From assembly GCA_016716425.1 (NCBI GenBank), contig JADJWJ010000020.1, forward strand, positions 62,001 to 126,000: 64,000 nucleotides of DNA. The letters are read 5' to 3'. The first letter of the stretch is position 1, and each line of letters opens with the position of its first letter. The translations under genes were made by a program, and so were the position numbers. A model generated the notes under the pieces. That model saw nothing but the letters and a program-made list of their open reading frames with translations, had not been told where the DNA came from and did not search any database. The stretch is from Betaproteobacteria bacterium (lineage in GTDB: Bacteria; Pseudomonadota; Gammaproteobacteria; Burkholderiales; Casimicrobiaceae). Below, one piece after another: positions 46,726 through 56,000 of this stretch.

Positions 46726-46885
46726 GGAATTACGCTCGCGCCGGCGGCCGCCGTCAATGCGCGGTGCACAACCCCATCGGCGACCTTTGCCAAGCCGGGG
46801 TCGGAGCCGCAATGTGGCCCGACCGCTCGCCACCGCGATTCAGCGAGGCCGGATTGCGGCGCCGACCCCGATTTCCGGCCCCGTT
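46726..46885. other. Intergenic, no gene recognised
   Basis: Between the IclR regulatory region and the glycosylase stop codon. No terminator or repeat stands out. Confidence 0.35.
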
Positions 46886-47521
46886 CTAGTATTCGACCGG
46901 GATCGGATCGAGCGACCGCCACAGGTACCAGGTGGCAACGCTCCGGTACGGCGACCAGCGCGCGCCGAACGCGCGCAGCTCGGACGGCGCCATCCGCTCG
47001 CCTTCGCGGTAGTGCAGCGCCACGGCCTTCTGCAGGCCGATGTCGTCGACCGGGAACACGTCGGGCCGCAGCTCGTGGAAGATCAGGAACATCTCGGCGG
47101 TCCAGCGGCCGATGCCCTTGACGCCGGTGAGGCGCGCGATCAGCGTCTCGTCGTCGAGCGCGGGCCACGCGCGCGGGTCGAGCGCGCCGCCGGCGAAGTG
47201 CCGCGCGAGGTCGCGCAGGTAGTTCGCCTTGCGCTCCGACAGTCCGGCGCGGCGCAGCGTGGGCATCCGCACGCGGCCGACGCGCGCGGGGTCGAGCGTG
47301 ACCGGCTGGCCCCCGCCGCCCGTGGCCGCGACGAAGCGGTCCCAGATCGACTGCGCGGCCTTCACCGAAATCTGCTGGCCGACGATCGCCCGCGCGAGCG
47401 TGGTGAACGGGTCGCCTCGGCGCGCGAGGTGGGCGCCGGGTGCTGCCGCCATCAGGCGCCGCAGGACGGGGTCGCCGCGGCCGAGCGCGACGGTCGCGGC
47501 GTCCCAGTACGTGGGCTTCAC
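46886..47521 (-). CDS. DNA-3-methyladenine glycosylase II, short AlkA-type
   Basis: 211-residue HhH-GPD base excision repair glycosylase that removes alkylated purines. The helix-hairpin-helix reads LTGVKGIGRWTAEM (131-144), and the catalytic Asp is Asp160 in DVFPVDDIGLQ. It lacks the N-terminal domain of E. coli AlkA, matching the short Mag1-like class. The GTG start at 47521 overlaps the DUF2062 stop (GTGA), so the two genes are coupled. Confidence 0.87.
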   Translation of the reverse strand: MKPTYWDAATVALGRGDPVLRRLMAAAPGAHLARRGDPFTTLARAIVGQQISVKAAQSIWDRFVAATGGGGQPVTLDPARVGRVRMPTLRRAGLSERKANYLRDLARHFAGGALDPRAWPALDDETLIARLTGVKGIGRWTAEMFLIFHELRPDVFPVDDIGLQKAVALHYREGERMAPSELRAFGARWSPYRSVATWYLWRSLDPIPVEY

Positions 47522-48084
47522 GCGCGCGCCGAGGCCGCGCGCACGCGCGACCGCCGACGCCACGCCCGCACGGTGTGCCAGCGCCAGGCGAGCCGCACCG
47601 CGCCCCAGCCCGTTGCCGCGAGCGTCACGGCGAGCAGCACGAGGCCGACCGCCAGCGGGGGGCCGAGCTCGGCCATCCACGCGAGCAGCGCGGCCAGCCA
47701 TTCGGTCGCGCCGGCCGCCCACGGCAGCGCGACCGCGACCGCCGGCGGCGACCCCGGAAAGAACAGGCGGCCGTACTCGTAGGCGACGACGTACAGCGGG
47801 ACGATCGTGAACGGGTTCGTGTAGAACGTGGTGGCGACCGCGAGCGGGAAGTTCGCACGGAGCCCGAGGCTGCCCGCGATCGCGCCCGCGGCCTGCAGCG
47901 GTCCGGGGATGAGCCCGCAGAAGAGCCCGACGGCGACGGCGCGCGCGGCGGAGCGCCGGTTGACGTGCCAGAGGTTGGGGTCGGCCAGCGCCGGAACGTG
48001 CCGGCGGACGAGGGGATGGGTGGTGATCGCGTCGATGGCCGGGCGAAAGCCGGCGATCAGGCGCGAGAAGAGGCGGCGTGGCAT
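47518..48084 (-). CDS. DUF2062 membrane protein
   Basis: 188 residues. HVNRRSAARAVAVGLFCGLIPG and LRANFPLAVATTFYTNPFTI are the DUF2062 hallmarks; two to three membrane helices and a basic C-terminus follow. Function is unknown. The ATG at 48084 is divergent from the receptor gene at 48136. Long antisense extensions of this frame across the receptor genes are composition artefacts. Confidence 0.85.
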   Translation of the reverse strand: MPRRLFSRLIAGFRPAIDAITTHPLVRRHVPALADPNLWHVNRRSAARAVAVGLFCGLIPGPLQAAGAIAGSLGLRANFPLAVATTFYTNPFTIVPLYVVAYEYGRLFFPGSPPAVAVALPWAAGATEWLAALLAWMAELGPPLAVGLVLLAVTLAATGWGAVRLAWRWHTVRAWRRRSRVRAASARA

Positions 48085-48097
48085 GGGATTGCCCGAA

Positions 48098-48108
48098 AAT
48101 GGTACATT
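48098..48108 (+). promoter_or_regulatory. Extended -10 promoter for the peptide-transport operon
   Basis: TGGTACATT (48100-48108) fits TGnTAnnnT with no good -35. The predicted start is near 48114, 22 bases before the receptor ATG. This is the most AT-rich stretch of the divergent spacer. Confidence 0.4.
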
Positions 48109-48135
48109 AGCAGGATTTGGTTTTTGGGCGGTCCG

Positions 48136-49980
48136 ATGGTCGGGAACGGCGGGAAACGCGGCGTGAACGCCCGGAATCCGGGTGCGGACGGCGCCCCGGC
48201 CCGGCTCGTTGCCCGGCTCGCGGTCGCCGCCGCGGTCGCCGCCTTCGCCTTGCCGGCGTGGCCCGCGGCCGATCCCGCGAAAGTCCTGCGCTTGGCATTC
48301 GACACCGCGGAGTCGGGTTTCGATCCCGTCCGCGTGCAGGACAACAATTCGGCGACGGTCAACGAGGCGATCTTCGAGCGCCTGCTGACATACGACTACC
48401 TGGCGCGCCCCGCGCGGCTCGCGCCGATGGCGGCCGAAGCGTTGCCCGAAGTCGCGGACAACGGCCGCACCTACACGTTCCGGCTGCGCCGGGGCGTCCG
48501 TTTCACGCCGGACCCCGCGTTCCGCGGCGCGCCGCGCGAGCTCACGGCGCAGGACTTCGTCTACGCGTTCATGCGGTTCCTCGACCCGGCCAACCGCGCG
48601 CCGTACGCGTTCATGCTGGAGGGGAAGATCCGCGGCCTCGACGCGCTGGCGGCCGCCGCGAAGAAGTCGGGCCGTTTCGACTACGACGCGAAGCTGCCCG
48701 ACCTCGAGGCGGTGGACCGCTACACGCTGCGCGTGCGGCTCGCGCGCGCCGACTTCAATTTCCCCTACGTGGTCGCGCACACGTCGTTCTCCGCCGTCGC
48801 GCGCGAGGTCGTCGAGGCCTACGGCGCGGACGTCGCGGCGCACCCGGTGGGCACCGGCCCGTACATGCTCGCGGAGTGGGCGCGCGCGGCGAAGATCGTC
48901 CTGGTCGCCAATCCGGACTATCGCGGGTTCACCTGGGACTTCAAGCCCGATCCCGCCGACGCGTGGGACCGCGGGCTCGCCGCCGCGATGGCCGGCAAGA
49001 CGATGCCGCGGATCGGGCGCGTCGAGATCTATCCGCTGGAGGAGCCGCAGACGCGCTGGCTCGCGTTCAACCAGAAGCAGCTCGACATGCTGAACCTGCC
49101 GTCGACGTTTCGGACGCAGGCGTTCGAGGCCGACGGCGCGCTGAAGCGCGCGTGGGTCGACGAGGGTGTGGCCGTCTACACGGCGGTCGACCCCGAGGTG
49201 ATCTACGCGTACTTCAACTTCCGCGACCCGGTCGTCGGCGGCTTCGCACCGGAGAAGGTCGCGCTGCGGCGCGCGATGATCCTCGCCTACCGCGTCGACG
49301 AGGACATCGGCGTCATCCGCCGCGGCATGGCGGTGCGCGCGCAGATGCCGGTGCCGCCGGGCGTGGTCGGCCACGACCCGGCGTACCGCACGCTCAACCA
49401 GCATGATCCGGACCTCGCCAACCGGCTGCTCGACCGCTTCGGCTACCGGAAGGGACCGGACGGGTACCGCCGCCTGCCGGACGGCCGGCCGCTCACGGTC
49501 CGCTACGCGTCGTCGGGCAGCGTCGTCGACCGCGAGCACAACGAGCTCTGGAAGAAGTCGATGGACGCGATCGGCGTGCGCATGGAGTTCGACACGGCGC
49601 CGTTCGTCGAAAACCTGAAGGCCGCGAAGGCCTGCAAGCTCATGATGTGGGAGTCGTCGTGGGGCGCCGACTATCCGGACGGCGACAACTTCATGCAGCT
49701 CCTCTACGGGCCGAACAGCGGGCAGAGCAACAACGGCTGCTACCAGTCGCAGGCGTTCGACGCGTACTACGAGCGCGCGCGCGAGCTGCCGGACTCGCCG
49801 CAGCGCAATCGCCTCTTCCTCGAGATGTCGCGGCAGATGGAGGTCGACGGCGCGTGGAGCCTGCACCTGTCGCGCGAGCGAAAGCAACTGCTGCGGCCGT
49901 GGGTGCAGGGCTTCAAGAAGCACCCGATCCTGTCGGCCGAGTGGATCTACATGGACGTGCAGCCGGGAGAGCGGTCGTGA
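48136..49980 (+). CDS. Family 5 ABC solute-binding protein 1 (OppA-like)
   Basis: 614 residues. A Sec signal (ARLVARLAVAAAVAAFALPAW) is followed by AKVLRLAFDTAESGFDPVRV, FERLLTYDYLARPA and EVADNGRTYTFRLRRGVRF, typical SBP_bac_5. It binds peptides, opines or other extended solutes for the OppBCDF-like proteins at 52004-56000. It shows strong paralogy to the next gene and to the truncated gene at 1-1334. The stop and next start overlap by one base (TGATG). Confidence 0.92.
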   Translation: MVGNGGKRGVNARNPGADGAPARLVARLAVAAAVAAFALPAWPAADPAKVLRLAFDTAESGFDPVRVQDNNSATVNEAIFERLLTYDYLARPARLAPMAAEALPEVADNGRTYTFRLRRGVRFTPDPAFRGAPRELTAQDFVYAFMRFLDPANRAPYAFMLEGKIRGLDALAAAAKKSGRFDYDAKLPDLEAVDRYTLRVRLARADFNFPYVVAHTSFSAVAREVVEAYGADVAAHPVGTGPYMLAEWARAAKIVLVANPDYRGFTWDFKPDPADAWDRGLAAAMAGKTMPRIGRVEIYPLEEPQTRWLAFNQKQLDMLNLPSTFRTQAFEADGALKRAWVDEGVAVYTAVDPEVIYAYFNFRDPVVGGFAPEKVALRRAMILAYRVDEDIGVIRRGMAVRAQMPVPPGVVGHDPAYRTLNQHDPDLANRLLDRFGYRKGPDGYRRLPDGRPLTVRYASSGSVVDREHNELWKKSMDAIGVRMEFDTAPFVENLKAAKACKLMMWESSWGADYPDGDNFMQLLYGPNSGQSNNGCYQSQAFDAYYERARELPDSPQRNRLFLEMSRQMEVDGAWSLHLSRERKQLLRPWVQGFKKHPILSAEWIYMDVQPGERS

Positions 49981-51779
49981 TGCGCGGCCCCGTGCGCACG
50001 CTGCGCGTTGCCGCCGCCGCGGCGGGGCTCGCCGTGCTGGTGGGCGCCACCGCGGCGCACGGCGCCGCCGACCCGCGCAAGGTCGTGCGCGACGTCTTCC
50101 CCGCCGCCGAGACCGGCTTCGACCCGGCGGCCGTGTCGGACCTGTACTCGGCGGGCGTCATCCGCGCGATCTTCGAGACGCTCCTCACGTACGACTACCT
50201 CGCGCGGCCCGCGAAGCTCGTGCCGCAGGTGGCTGCGGCGATGCCGCAGGCAACCGACGACGGCCGGACGTGGACGGTCAAGGTGAGGCCCGGCATCCAC
50301 TTCGCGGCCGACCCCGCCTTCGGCGGCAGGAAGCGCGAGCTCACCGCGGCCGACGTCGTCTATTCGTTCAAGCGGCTCGCCGATCCGAAGCTGCGCTCGC
50401 CGTGGTCGTTCCTCGTCGAAGGCAAGTTCGTCGGGCTGGACGAGGAGACGGCCGCCGCGAAGAAGTCCGGGCGGTTCGACTACGACCGGAAGGTCGCGGG
50501 CCTGGAGGCGGTCGACCGCTACACGGTCCGCTTCCGGATGAAGGACCCCGACTACAACCTGCCGTACGTGATGGCGCACGAGGCGGCGGCCGTGGTCGCG
50601 CGGGAGGTCGTCGAGAAGTACGCCGAGTCGGACGGCCGCGTGATGAGCAATCCGGTCGGCACCGGCCCGTACCGGCTCGGCCAGTGGGTGCGCAGCGCGA
50701 AGATCGTGCTCGAGGCCAACGCCGACTACCGCGGCTTCACGTGGGACTTCGCGCCGCAGCAGCCCGGCGACGACAGGCTGGTCGCGCGGATGAAGGGCAA
50801 GTCGATGCCGCAGGTTGGCCGGGTCGAGATCAGCGTCATGGAGGAGGACCAGGCGCGCTGGCTCGCGTTCCAGGGCGGCGAGCTCGACCTCATGAACATG
50901 GAGGGTCCGCTCGCGCCCAACGCGATCGGCGCCGACGGCAGGATCGCGCCCGCGCTGGCCGCGAAGGGCGTGCGGCTCGACCGCTTCGTCGAACCCGAGA
51001 TCCGCTTCATCTACTGGAACATGCGCGACCCGGACACCGGCGGCCTCGCGCAGGAGAAGGTCGCGCTGCGCCGCGCGCTCGCGATGTCCTACGACGCGGC
51101 TGAAGAAGTGCGCGTCGTGCTCAACGGACAGGCGGTCGAGGCGGCCTATCCGATCCCGCCGGGCGTGGTCGGTCACGATCCCGCCTGGAAGAGCGCGATC
51201 CGGTACGATCCCGCCGGTGCCAACGCGTTGCTCGACCGCTTCGGCTACAAACGGGGACCCGACGGCTGGCGGACGTGGCCGGACGGCAGGCCGCTCGTGA
51301 TCACGTATGCTTCGCGGCCCGACACCCAGAACCGCCAGCTCGAGGAACTGGTCAAGAAAGGCTACGACGCGATCGGCGTGCGCATGGCGCCGCAGAAGGA
51401 CCGGTTCCCGGAGCTGCTCAAGCAGGAAAAGCAGTGCCGGCTGCCGAGCCGCGAGGCGGCGTGGGTCGCCGACTATCCGGACGGCGACAACTTCATGCAG
51501 CTGTTCTACGGGCCGAATTCGTACCAGAGCAACTTCGCGTGCGTGACGATCCCCGAGTACGACGCGCTGTACAAGCGGACGGTGCGCATGCCGCCGGGGC
51601 CCGAGCGCGACCGGCTGTACCGTGAGATGGTGCGGATCCTGGAGGCGTACGCGCCGCACCGGATGACGGTGTCGCGCTACCGCAACCAGCTGATCCAGCC
51701 GCGCGTCGAGGGCTACCGGAAGCATCCGACGCTGCCGTCGCAGTGGCAGTACATCGACGTGGGCGCGAATCCGAACTGA
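49980..51779 (+). CDS. Family 5 ABC solute-binding protein 2 (OppA-like)
   Basis: 599 residues. Signal peptide TLRVAAAAAGLAVLVGATAAHG; mature protein with VRDVFPAAETGFDPAAVSDL, FETLLTYDYLARPAKLVPQV, PVGTGPYRLGQW and the YPDGDNFMQLFYGPN motif near the C-terminus, shared with the gene before it. Two receptors of similar length upstream of one permease set imply two ligand ranges for one channel. It is followed by a 224-base gap to the permease. Confidence 0.92.
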   Translation: MRGPVRTLRVAAAAAGLAVLVGATAAHGAADPRKVVRDVFPAAETGFDPAAVSDLYSAGVIRAIFETLLTYDYLARPAKLVPQVAAAMPQATDDGRTWTVKVRPGIHFAADPAFGGRKRELTAADVVYSFKRLADPKLRSPWSFLVEGKFVGLDEETAAAKKSGRFDYDRKVAGLEAVDRYTVRFRMKDPDYNLPYVMAHEAAAVVAREVVEKYAESDGRVMSNPVGTGPYRLGQWVRSAKIVLEANADYRGFTWDFAPQQPGDDRLVARMKGKSMPQVGRVEISVMEEDQARWLAFQGGELDLMNMEGPLAPNAIGADGRIAPALAAKGVRLDRFVEPEIRFIYWNMRDPDTGGLAQEKVALRRALAMSYDAAEEVRVVLNGQAVEAAYPIPPGVVGHDPAWKSAIRYDPAGANALLDRFGYKRGPDGWRTWPDGRPLVITYASRPDTQNRQLEELVKKGYDAIGVRMAPQKDRFPELLKQEKQCRLPSREAAWVADYPDGDNFMQLFYGPNSYQSNFACVTIPEYDALYKRTVRMPPGPERDRLYREMVRILEAYAPHRMTVSRYRNQLIQPRVEGYRKHPTLPSQWQYIDVGANPN

Positions 51780-52003
51780 CGGCGCGCGCCCCGCAACCGC
51801 AATTCAGGAGGAGAAGCGGCGGCACCCGGCGACCCCGGGACGACCGGCGCCAGCGAGGAGTGGCAGCAACCGCACCGCGGCCGGTCGTCACCACGATCGG
51901 CCGCGGGCACTGCGGTACGCTGCGGCAGCGAAGCGCCGGGGAGGCGCGCACGACGAAGGCGTTCCGCGGACGACCCCGCGCGGGGACGCAAAGGAAGAAG
52001 GCG
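51780..52003 (+). other. Intergenic with an orphan Shine-Dalgarno sequence
   Basis: A perfect AGGAGG at 51806-51811 is followed by no start codon at usable distance and no recognisable gene. It may be a trace of a lost gene or start. Confidence 0.35.
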
Positions 52004-53005
52004 ATGTGGGCTTACGTGATCCGCAGGCTCTGGCAGATGATTCCGACGATCGTCGGCGTCGTGCTGCTGGTGTTCGTCCTGTTCAACCTGTTCGGCGGCG
52101 ACCCGGCGTACGTGCTCGCCGGCAAGATCTCCAACCCCGAGCAGATCGACAACATCCGGCGCCAGCTCGGCGTCGACCAGCCGTACTACGTGCAGCTCGG
52201 GATCTTCTTCAAGCAGATCCTGACCGCCGACTTCGGCGCGTCGTGGAGCACCAACGAGCCGGTGTCGCACATCCTGGCGACACGCCTCGGGCCGTCGCTG
52301 ACCGTGCTGGTGCCGCTGCTGGTGCTGGAGACGCTGATCGCGATCGGGCTGGCGCTGGCCGTCGCCTACGTGCGCGGCTCGCTGACCGACCGCATGGTGA
52401 TGATCGTCTGCACGGTCGGCCTGTCGGTGTCGATCCTCGTCTACATCATCGTGTTCCAGTACGTCTTCGCGTACCAGCTGGGCTGGTTCCCGGTGCAGGG
52501 CTGGGGCAACGACTTCCGGGAAAACCTCGTTCGCTACGCGTCGCTGCCGATCCTGATCCTGCTCGTCGTCAGCATCGCGCCCAACCTGCGGCTGTACCGG
52601 ACCTTCGTGCTCGACGAGATCAACCAGGACTACGTGCGCACTGCGCGGGCGAAGGGCCTGTCCGAGAACCGGATCATGTGGGTGCACGTGCTGCGCAACG
52701 CGTCGATCCCGATGATCACGCACGTGATGGCGGCGCTGCCCGGCCTGCTGATCGGCGCGTTCCTCGTCGAGCGCTTTTTCTCGATTCCCGGCATCGGCCG
52801 CGAGGTCATCCTCGCCGTCGAGCGCTCCGACTTCCCGGTCATCAAGGCGCTGACCGTCTACGTCGCGATCGCCACGATGGTGGCCAACCTCGCCGCCGAC
52901 CCTCATGTACAAGGCCGTCGACCCGCGGGTGCAGCTCAAATGAGCGCGCTGTTCGACCCGCATCCGGGGTGCGCCGGGCGCCCGCAGCGCGGGGGCCGCC
53001 GATGA
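52004..53005 (+). CDS. OppB/DppB-type ABC permease with 3' frameshift
   Basis: Six-helix permease, starting MWAYVIRRLWQMIPTIVGVV. The periplasmic loop has GGDPAYVLAGK and QIDNIRRQLGVDQPYYVQL, and the EAA region reads DYVRTARAKGLSENRI. Around 52901 one extra C shifts the frame: after TMVANLAAD the shown frame gives PHVQGRRP and runs to 53005. Removing it restores the expected OppB ending LMYKAVDPRVQLK with a TGA at 52941-52943 (312 residues). This is either a sequencing error or a mild C-terminal mutation. It partners with the OppC-like gene at 53002. Confidence 0.88.
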   Translation: MWAYVIRRLWQMIPTIVGVVLLVFVLFNLFGGDPAYVLAGKISNPEQIDNIRRQLGVDQPYYVQLGIFFKQILTADFGASWSTNEPVSHILATRLGPSLTVLVPLLVLETLIAIGLALAVAYVRGSLTDRMVMIVCTVGLSVSILVYIIVFQYVFAYQLGWFPVQGWGNDFRENLVRYASLPILILLVVSIAPNLRLYRTFVLDEINQDYVRTARAKGLSENRIMWVHVLRNASIPMITHVMAALPGLLIGAFLVERFFSIPGIGREVILAVERSDFPVIKALTVYVAIATMVANLAADPHVQGRRPAGAAQMSALFDPHPGCAGRPQRGGRR

Positions 53006-54273
53006 ACGACGCGACCATGAAGCCGCCGCTGGCGGCGCGCCGCGAGATCCCGCACGTCGTCTCGCCCGGACTGTGGACGCTCGCGTGGCGGCGCCTCGTG
53101 TCCGACAGCGTCGCGATGGTGTCGCTCGCGATCGTCGTGGCGTTCGTGCTGCTGATGGCGGCCTCCGGGCTCGGCGTGATCGCCGCCGACTGGGCGCGCG
53201 AGGTCGGCGTCAACTACGCGCCGCCGACGTTCGTGGGGCCGGACGCGGCGCCGGCCGCCCCCGGGGCGCCCGGCCGCGCCGGCGAACCCGCGGCACCGGC
53301 GGGCCCGACCCCGGGCAGCGCGTTCGACTCCACGGTCGTCGACCCGATCGGCGACGTGCTGGCGGAGTTGAAAGCCGAGGCGAAGGGCAAGGCGGAGGCG
53401 CCGCCGGCACCGGGCGGCTTCGTCGACCCGCTGGCCGACGTGATGAAGGAGATCGACGCGGCGAAGGCGGCACCGCCGGAAGGAAAGTCCGTCGATCCGC
53501 TGGCCGACGTGATGAAAGACATCGAGGCAGGCCGCGGCGCGAAGGAGCCCGCCGCCGCGCCCGCCGCGACCGAGCGCCGCGCGACGCTGCCGTTCGGCGC
53601 CGACAAGTGGGGCCGCGACGTGATCGCGAAGACGATCAAGGGCTCGGAGACGTCGATCTTCGTCGGGCTCGCCGCCGCGCTGGTCGCGACGTTCATCGGC
53701 ACGGTGCTGGGCGCGGTCGCCGGCTACTACGGCCGCTGGGTCGACGACACGCTCAACTGGTTCTACAGCATCTTCAGCTCGATCCCGTACCTGCTGCTGA
53801 TTCTCGCGGTCGCCGCCGTGCTGCAGCACAAGGGGACAATGACGATCGTCTTCATCCTGGGCCTCACCGGCTGGACCGGCGTGTTCCGCCTGATCCGCGC
53901 CGAGTACCTGAAGCACAAGGGCCGCGAGTACGTGCAGGCGGCCGACGCGATCGGCGCGTCGAACGCGCGCCGGATGTTCCGGCACATCTTCCCCAACGTC
54001 TCGCACGTCGTGCTCGTGCAGATGTCGATCCTCGTCGTCGCGTTCATCAAGTCCGAGGTGATCCTGTCGTACCTGGGCTTCGGCGTGCCGGTGGACGTGG
54101 TGTCGTGGGGCTCGATGCTCAACGAGGCGCAGAACGAGCTCCTGCTCGGCAAGTGGTGGCAGCTGGCCGCCGCCGGCGGGACGATGGCCGTGCTGGTCAC
54201 CGCGTTTTCGCTGTTCACCGACGCGCTGCGCGACGCGCTCGATCCGAAGCTGAAGGGCACGACGGGGCAATGA
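53002..54273 (+). CDS. OppC/DppC-type ABC permease with long repeat-bearing insertion
   Basis: 423 residues against about 300 in ordinary OppC. TM1 (residues 37-58) and NYAPPTF are normal. An Ala/Pro/Lys-rich insert of about 115 residues (80-194) precedes the conserved FGADKWGRDV. It carries three imperfect repeats: VDPIGDVLAEL (113-123), VDPLADVMKEI (141-151), VDPLADVMKDI (164-174). The rest is typical: five further helices and EAA loop VQAADAIGASNARRMFRHIF. By topology the insert should be periplasmic, where it could meet the receptors. It overlaps the ATPase start by 4 bases. Confidence 0.9.
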   Translation: MNDATMKPPLAARREIPHVVSPGLWTLAWRRLVSDSVAMVSLAIVVAFVLLMAASGLGVIAADWAREVGVNYAPPTFVGPDAAPAAPGAPGRAGEPAAPAGPTPGSAFDSTVVDPIGDVLAELKAEAKGKAEAPPAPGGFVDPLADVMKEIDAAKAAPPEGKSVDPLADVMKDIEAGRGAKEPAAAPAATERRATLPFGADKWGRDVIAKTIKGSETSIFVGLAAALVATFIGTVLGAVAGYYGRWVDDTLNWFYSIFSSIPYLLLILAVAAVLQHKGTMTIVFILGLTGWTGVFRLIRAEYLKHKGREYVQAADAIGASNARRMFRHIFPNVSHVVLVQMSILVVAFIKSEVILSYLGFGVPVDVVSWGSMLNEAQNELLLGKWWQLAAAGGTMAVLVTAFSLFTDALRDALDPKLKGTTGQ

Positions 54274-56000
54274 CGAAGACGACGACGAACCTGGCGGACC
54301 CGCTGGTCCGCGTGCGCGACCTGTCGGTCTCGTTTCGCCTCGACCGGAAGACGACGTTCGAGGCGGTCCGCGGCGTCTCGTTCGACATTCCGCACGATGC
54401 GACGGTCGCGCTGGTCGGCGAGTCCGGGTCCGGCAAGTCGGTGACCTCGCTCGCGATCCTCGGGTTGCTGCCGCCCGAGAACGCGATCGTCGACGCGAAG
54501 AGCCAGATCCTCTACGGCGGGCGCAACCTCGCCCGGCTGGCGGCGTCCGAGCTGCGCGGCATGCGCGGCGCCGACATCTCGATGATCTTCCAGGAGCCGA
54601 TGACGTCGCTGAACCCGGTGTTCACCGTCGGCTTCCAGATCGAGGAGGTGCTGCGCCTCCACATGGGGCTGTCCGGCGCGGCGGCGCGCAAGCGCGCGGT
54701 CGACGTGCTGGCCGAGGTCGGCATCCCGGAGCCGGAGCGGCGGATCGACATGTTCCCGTCGCAGCTGTCCGGCGGCCAGCAGCAGCGCGTGATGATCGCG
54801 ATGGCGATCGCCTGCGAGCCGAAGCTGCTGATCGCCGACGAGCCGACGACCGCGCTCGACGTCACGATCCAGAAGCAGATCCTCGAGCTGATCGGGGAGC
54901 TGCAGAAGCGCCGGCAGATGTCGGTGCTGTTCATCACGCACGACCTCGCCGTCGTCGGCGAGATCGCCGACCACGTCATCGTGATGCGCGACGGCGAGAT
55001 CCGCGAACAGGGCCCCGCGCGGGACGTGTTCGAGCGGCCGCAGGACCCGTACACGACGGCATTGCTCAAGTGCCGGCCGCAGATCGACCGGCGGCCGGCG
55101 CGGCTGCCGGTGATCGACGACTTCATGAGCGGCGCCGGCATCGATCCCGGCACGGTGCTCGAGCGGCCGCGCGGCGTTGCGCCCGACGACCCGGTCGTGC
55201 TGTCCGTGCGCAACCTGTCGAAGAGCTTCTGGTCGCGCGAGGGCCTCTTCGGCCGCCGCGAGTTCCGCGCGGTGAAGGACGTGTCGTTCGACCTGCCGAA
55301 GGGCAAGACCCTGGGGCTCGTCGGCGAGTCCGGCTCGGGCAAGACGACGGTCGGGCTCACGCTGATGCGACTGCACGAGGCGACCGGCGGGGAAGCACAC
55401 TTCGACGGCCGCGACATCCTGGCGATGTCCGCGCGCGAGTTCCTGCCGTACAAGCGGCGGATCCAGATCATCTTCCAGAACCCGTATGCGTCGCTCAACC
55501 CGCGCTTCATCGTCGGCCAGATCCTGACCGAGCCGATGGAGATCCACGGGATCGGCGCCTCCGCACAGGAGCGCACCGAGCTCGCGTTCGAGCTCCTGCA
55601 CAAGGTCGGCCTGCCCGAGGTGTCGTTCTACAAGTACCCGCACGAGTTCTCGGGCGGGCAGCGCCAGCGCATCGCGATCGCCCGCTGCCTGACGCTGAAG
55701 CCGGACATCCTGATTTGCGACGAATCGGTGTCGGCGCTCGACGTGTCGGTGCAGGCGCAGGTGCTGAACCTGTTGCAGGACCTGCAGGCCGAGTTCGGGC
55801 TCTCGTACATCTTCATCTCGCACGACCTCGCCGTCGTCAAGTACATCTCCGACCAGGTGATGGTGATGAACGAGGGCGCGGTCGTCGAGATCGCGAACTC
55901 CGACGAGATCTACCGCAACCCGCGCGAGCCGTACACGCAGCGGCTGCTGGCGTCGATCCCGAAGGGCTGGCACGGCGAGCACGCGCGAGCCGTCGGCTGA
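54270..56000 (+). CDS. Fused dual-domain ABC ATPase (OppD-OppF type)
   Basis: 576 residues holding two nucleotide-binding domains. Domain 1: Walker A GESGSGKS (50-57), signature LSGGQ (166-170), Walker B LLIADEPTTALD. Domain 2: Walker A GESGSGKTT (352-360), signature FSGGQ (460-464), Walker B ILICDESVSALD. Each ends with the oligopeptide-family tail (QDPYTTALL and REPYTQRLLASIP). The linker (about 268-305) lacks the iron-sulphur Cys cluster seen in some OppD. It drives the permeases just upstream and closes the operon. Confidence 0.93.
   Translation: MTKTTTNLADPLVRVRDLSVSFRLDRKTTFEAVRGVSFDIPHDATVALVGESGSGKSVTSLAILGLLPPENAIVDAKSQILYGGRNLARLAASELRGMRGADISMIFQEPMTSLNPVFTVGFQIEEVLRLHMGLSGAAARKRAVDVLAEVGIPEPERRIDMFPSQLSGGQQQRVMIAMAIACEPKLLIADEPTTALDVTIQKQILELIGELQKRRQMSVLFITHDLAVVGEIADHVIVMRDGEIREQGPARDVFERPQDPYTTALLKCRPQIDRRPARLPVIDDFMSGAGIDPGTVLERPRGVAPDDPVVLSVRNLSKSFWSREGLFGRREFRAVKDVSFDLPKGKTLGLVGESGSGKTTVGLTLMRLHEATGGEAHFDGRDILAMSAREFLPYKRRIQIIFQNPYASLNPRFIVGQILTEPMEIHGIGASAQERTELAFELLHKVGLPEVSFYKYPHEFSGGQRQRIAIARCLTLKPDILICDESVSALDVSVQAQVLNLLQDLQAEFGLSYIFISHDLAVVKYISDQVMVMNEGAVVEIANSDEIYRNPREPYTQRLLASIPKGWHGEHARAVG

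Noticed and set aside
47518..49923. Extension of the DUF2062 frame across the receptor gene
   Set aside because: Only the part from the ATG at 48084 matches DUF2062; the rest is antisense to a clear SBP_bac_5 gene.
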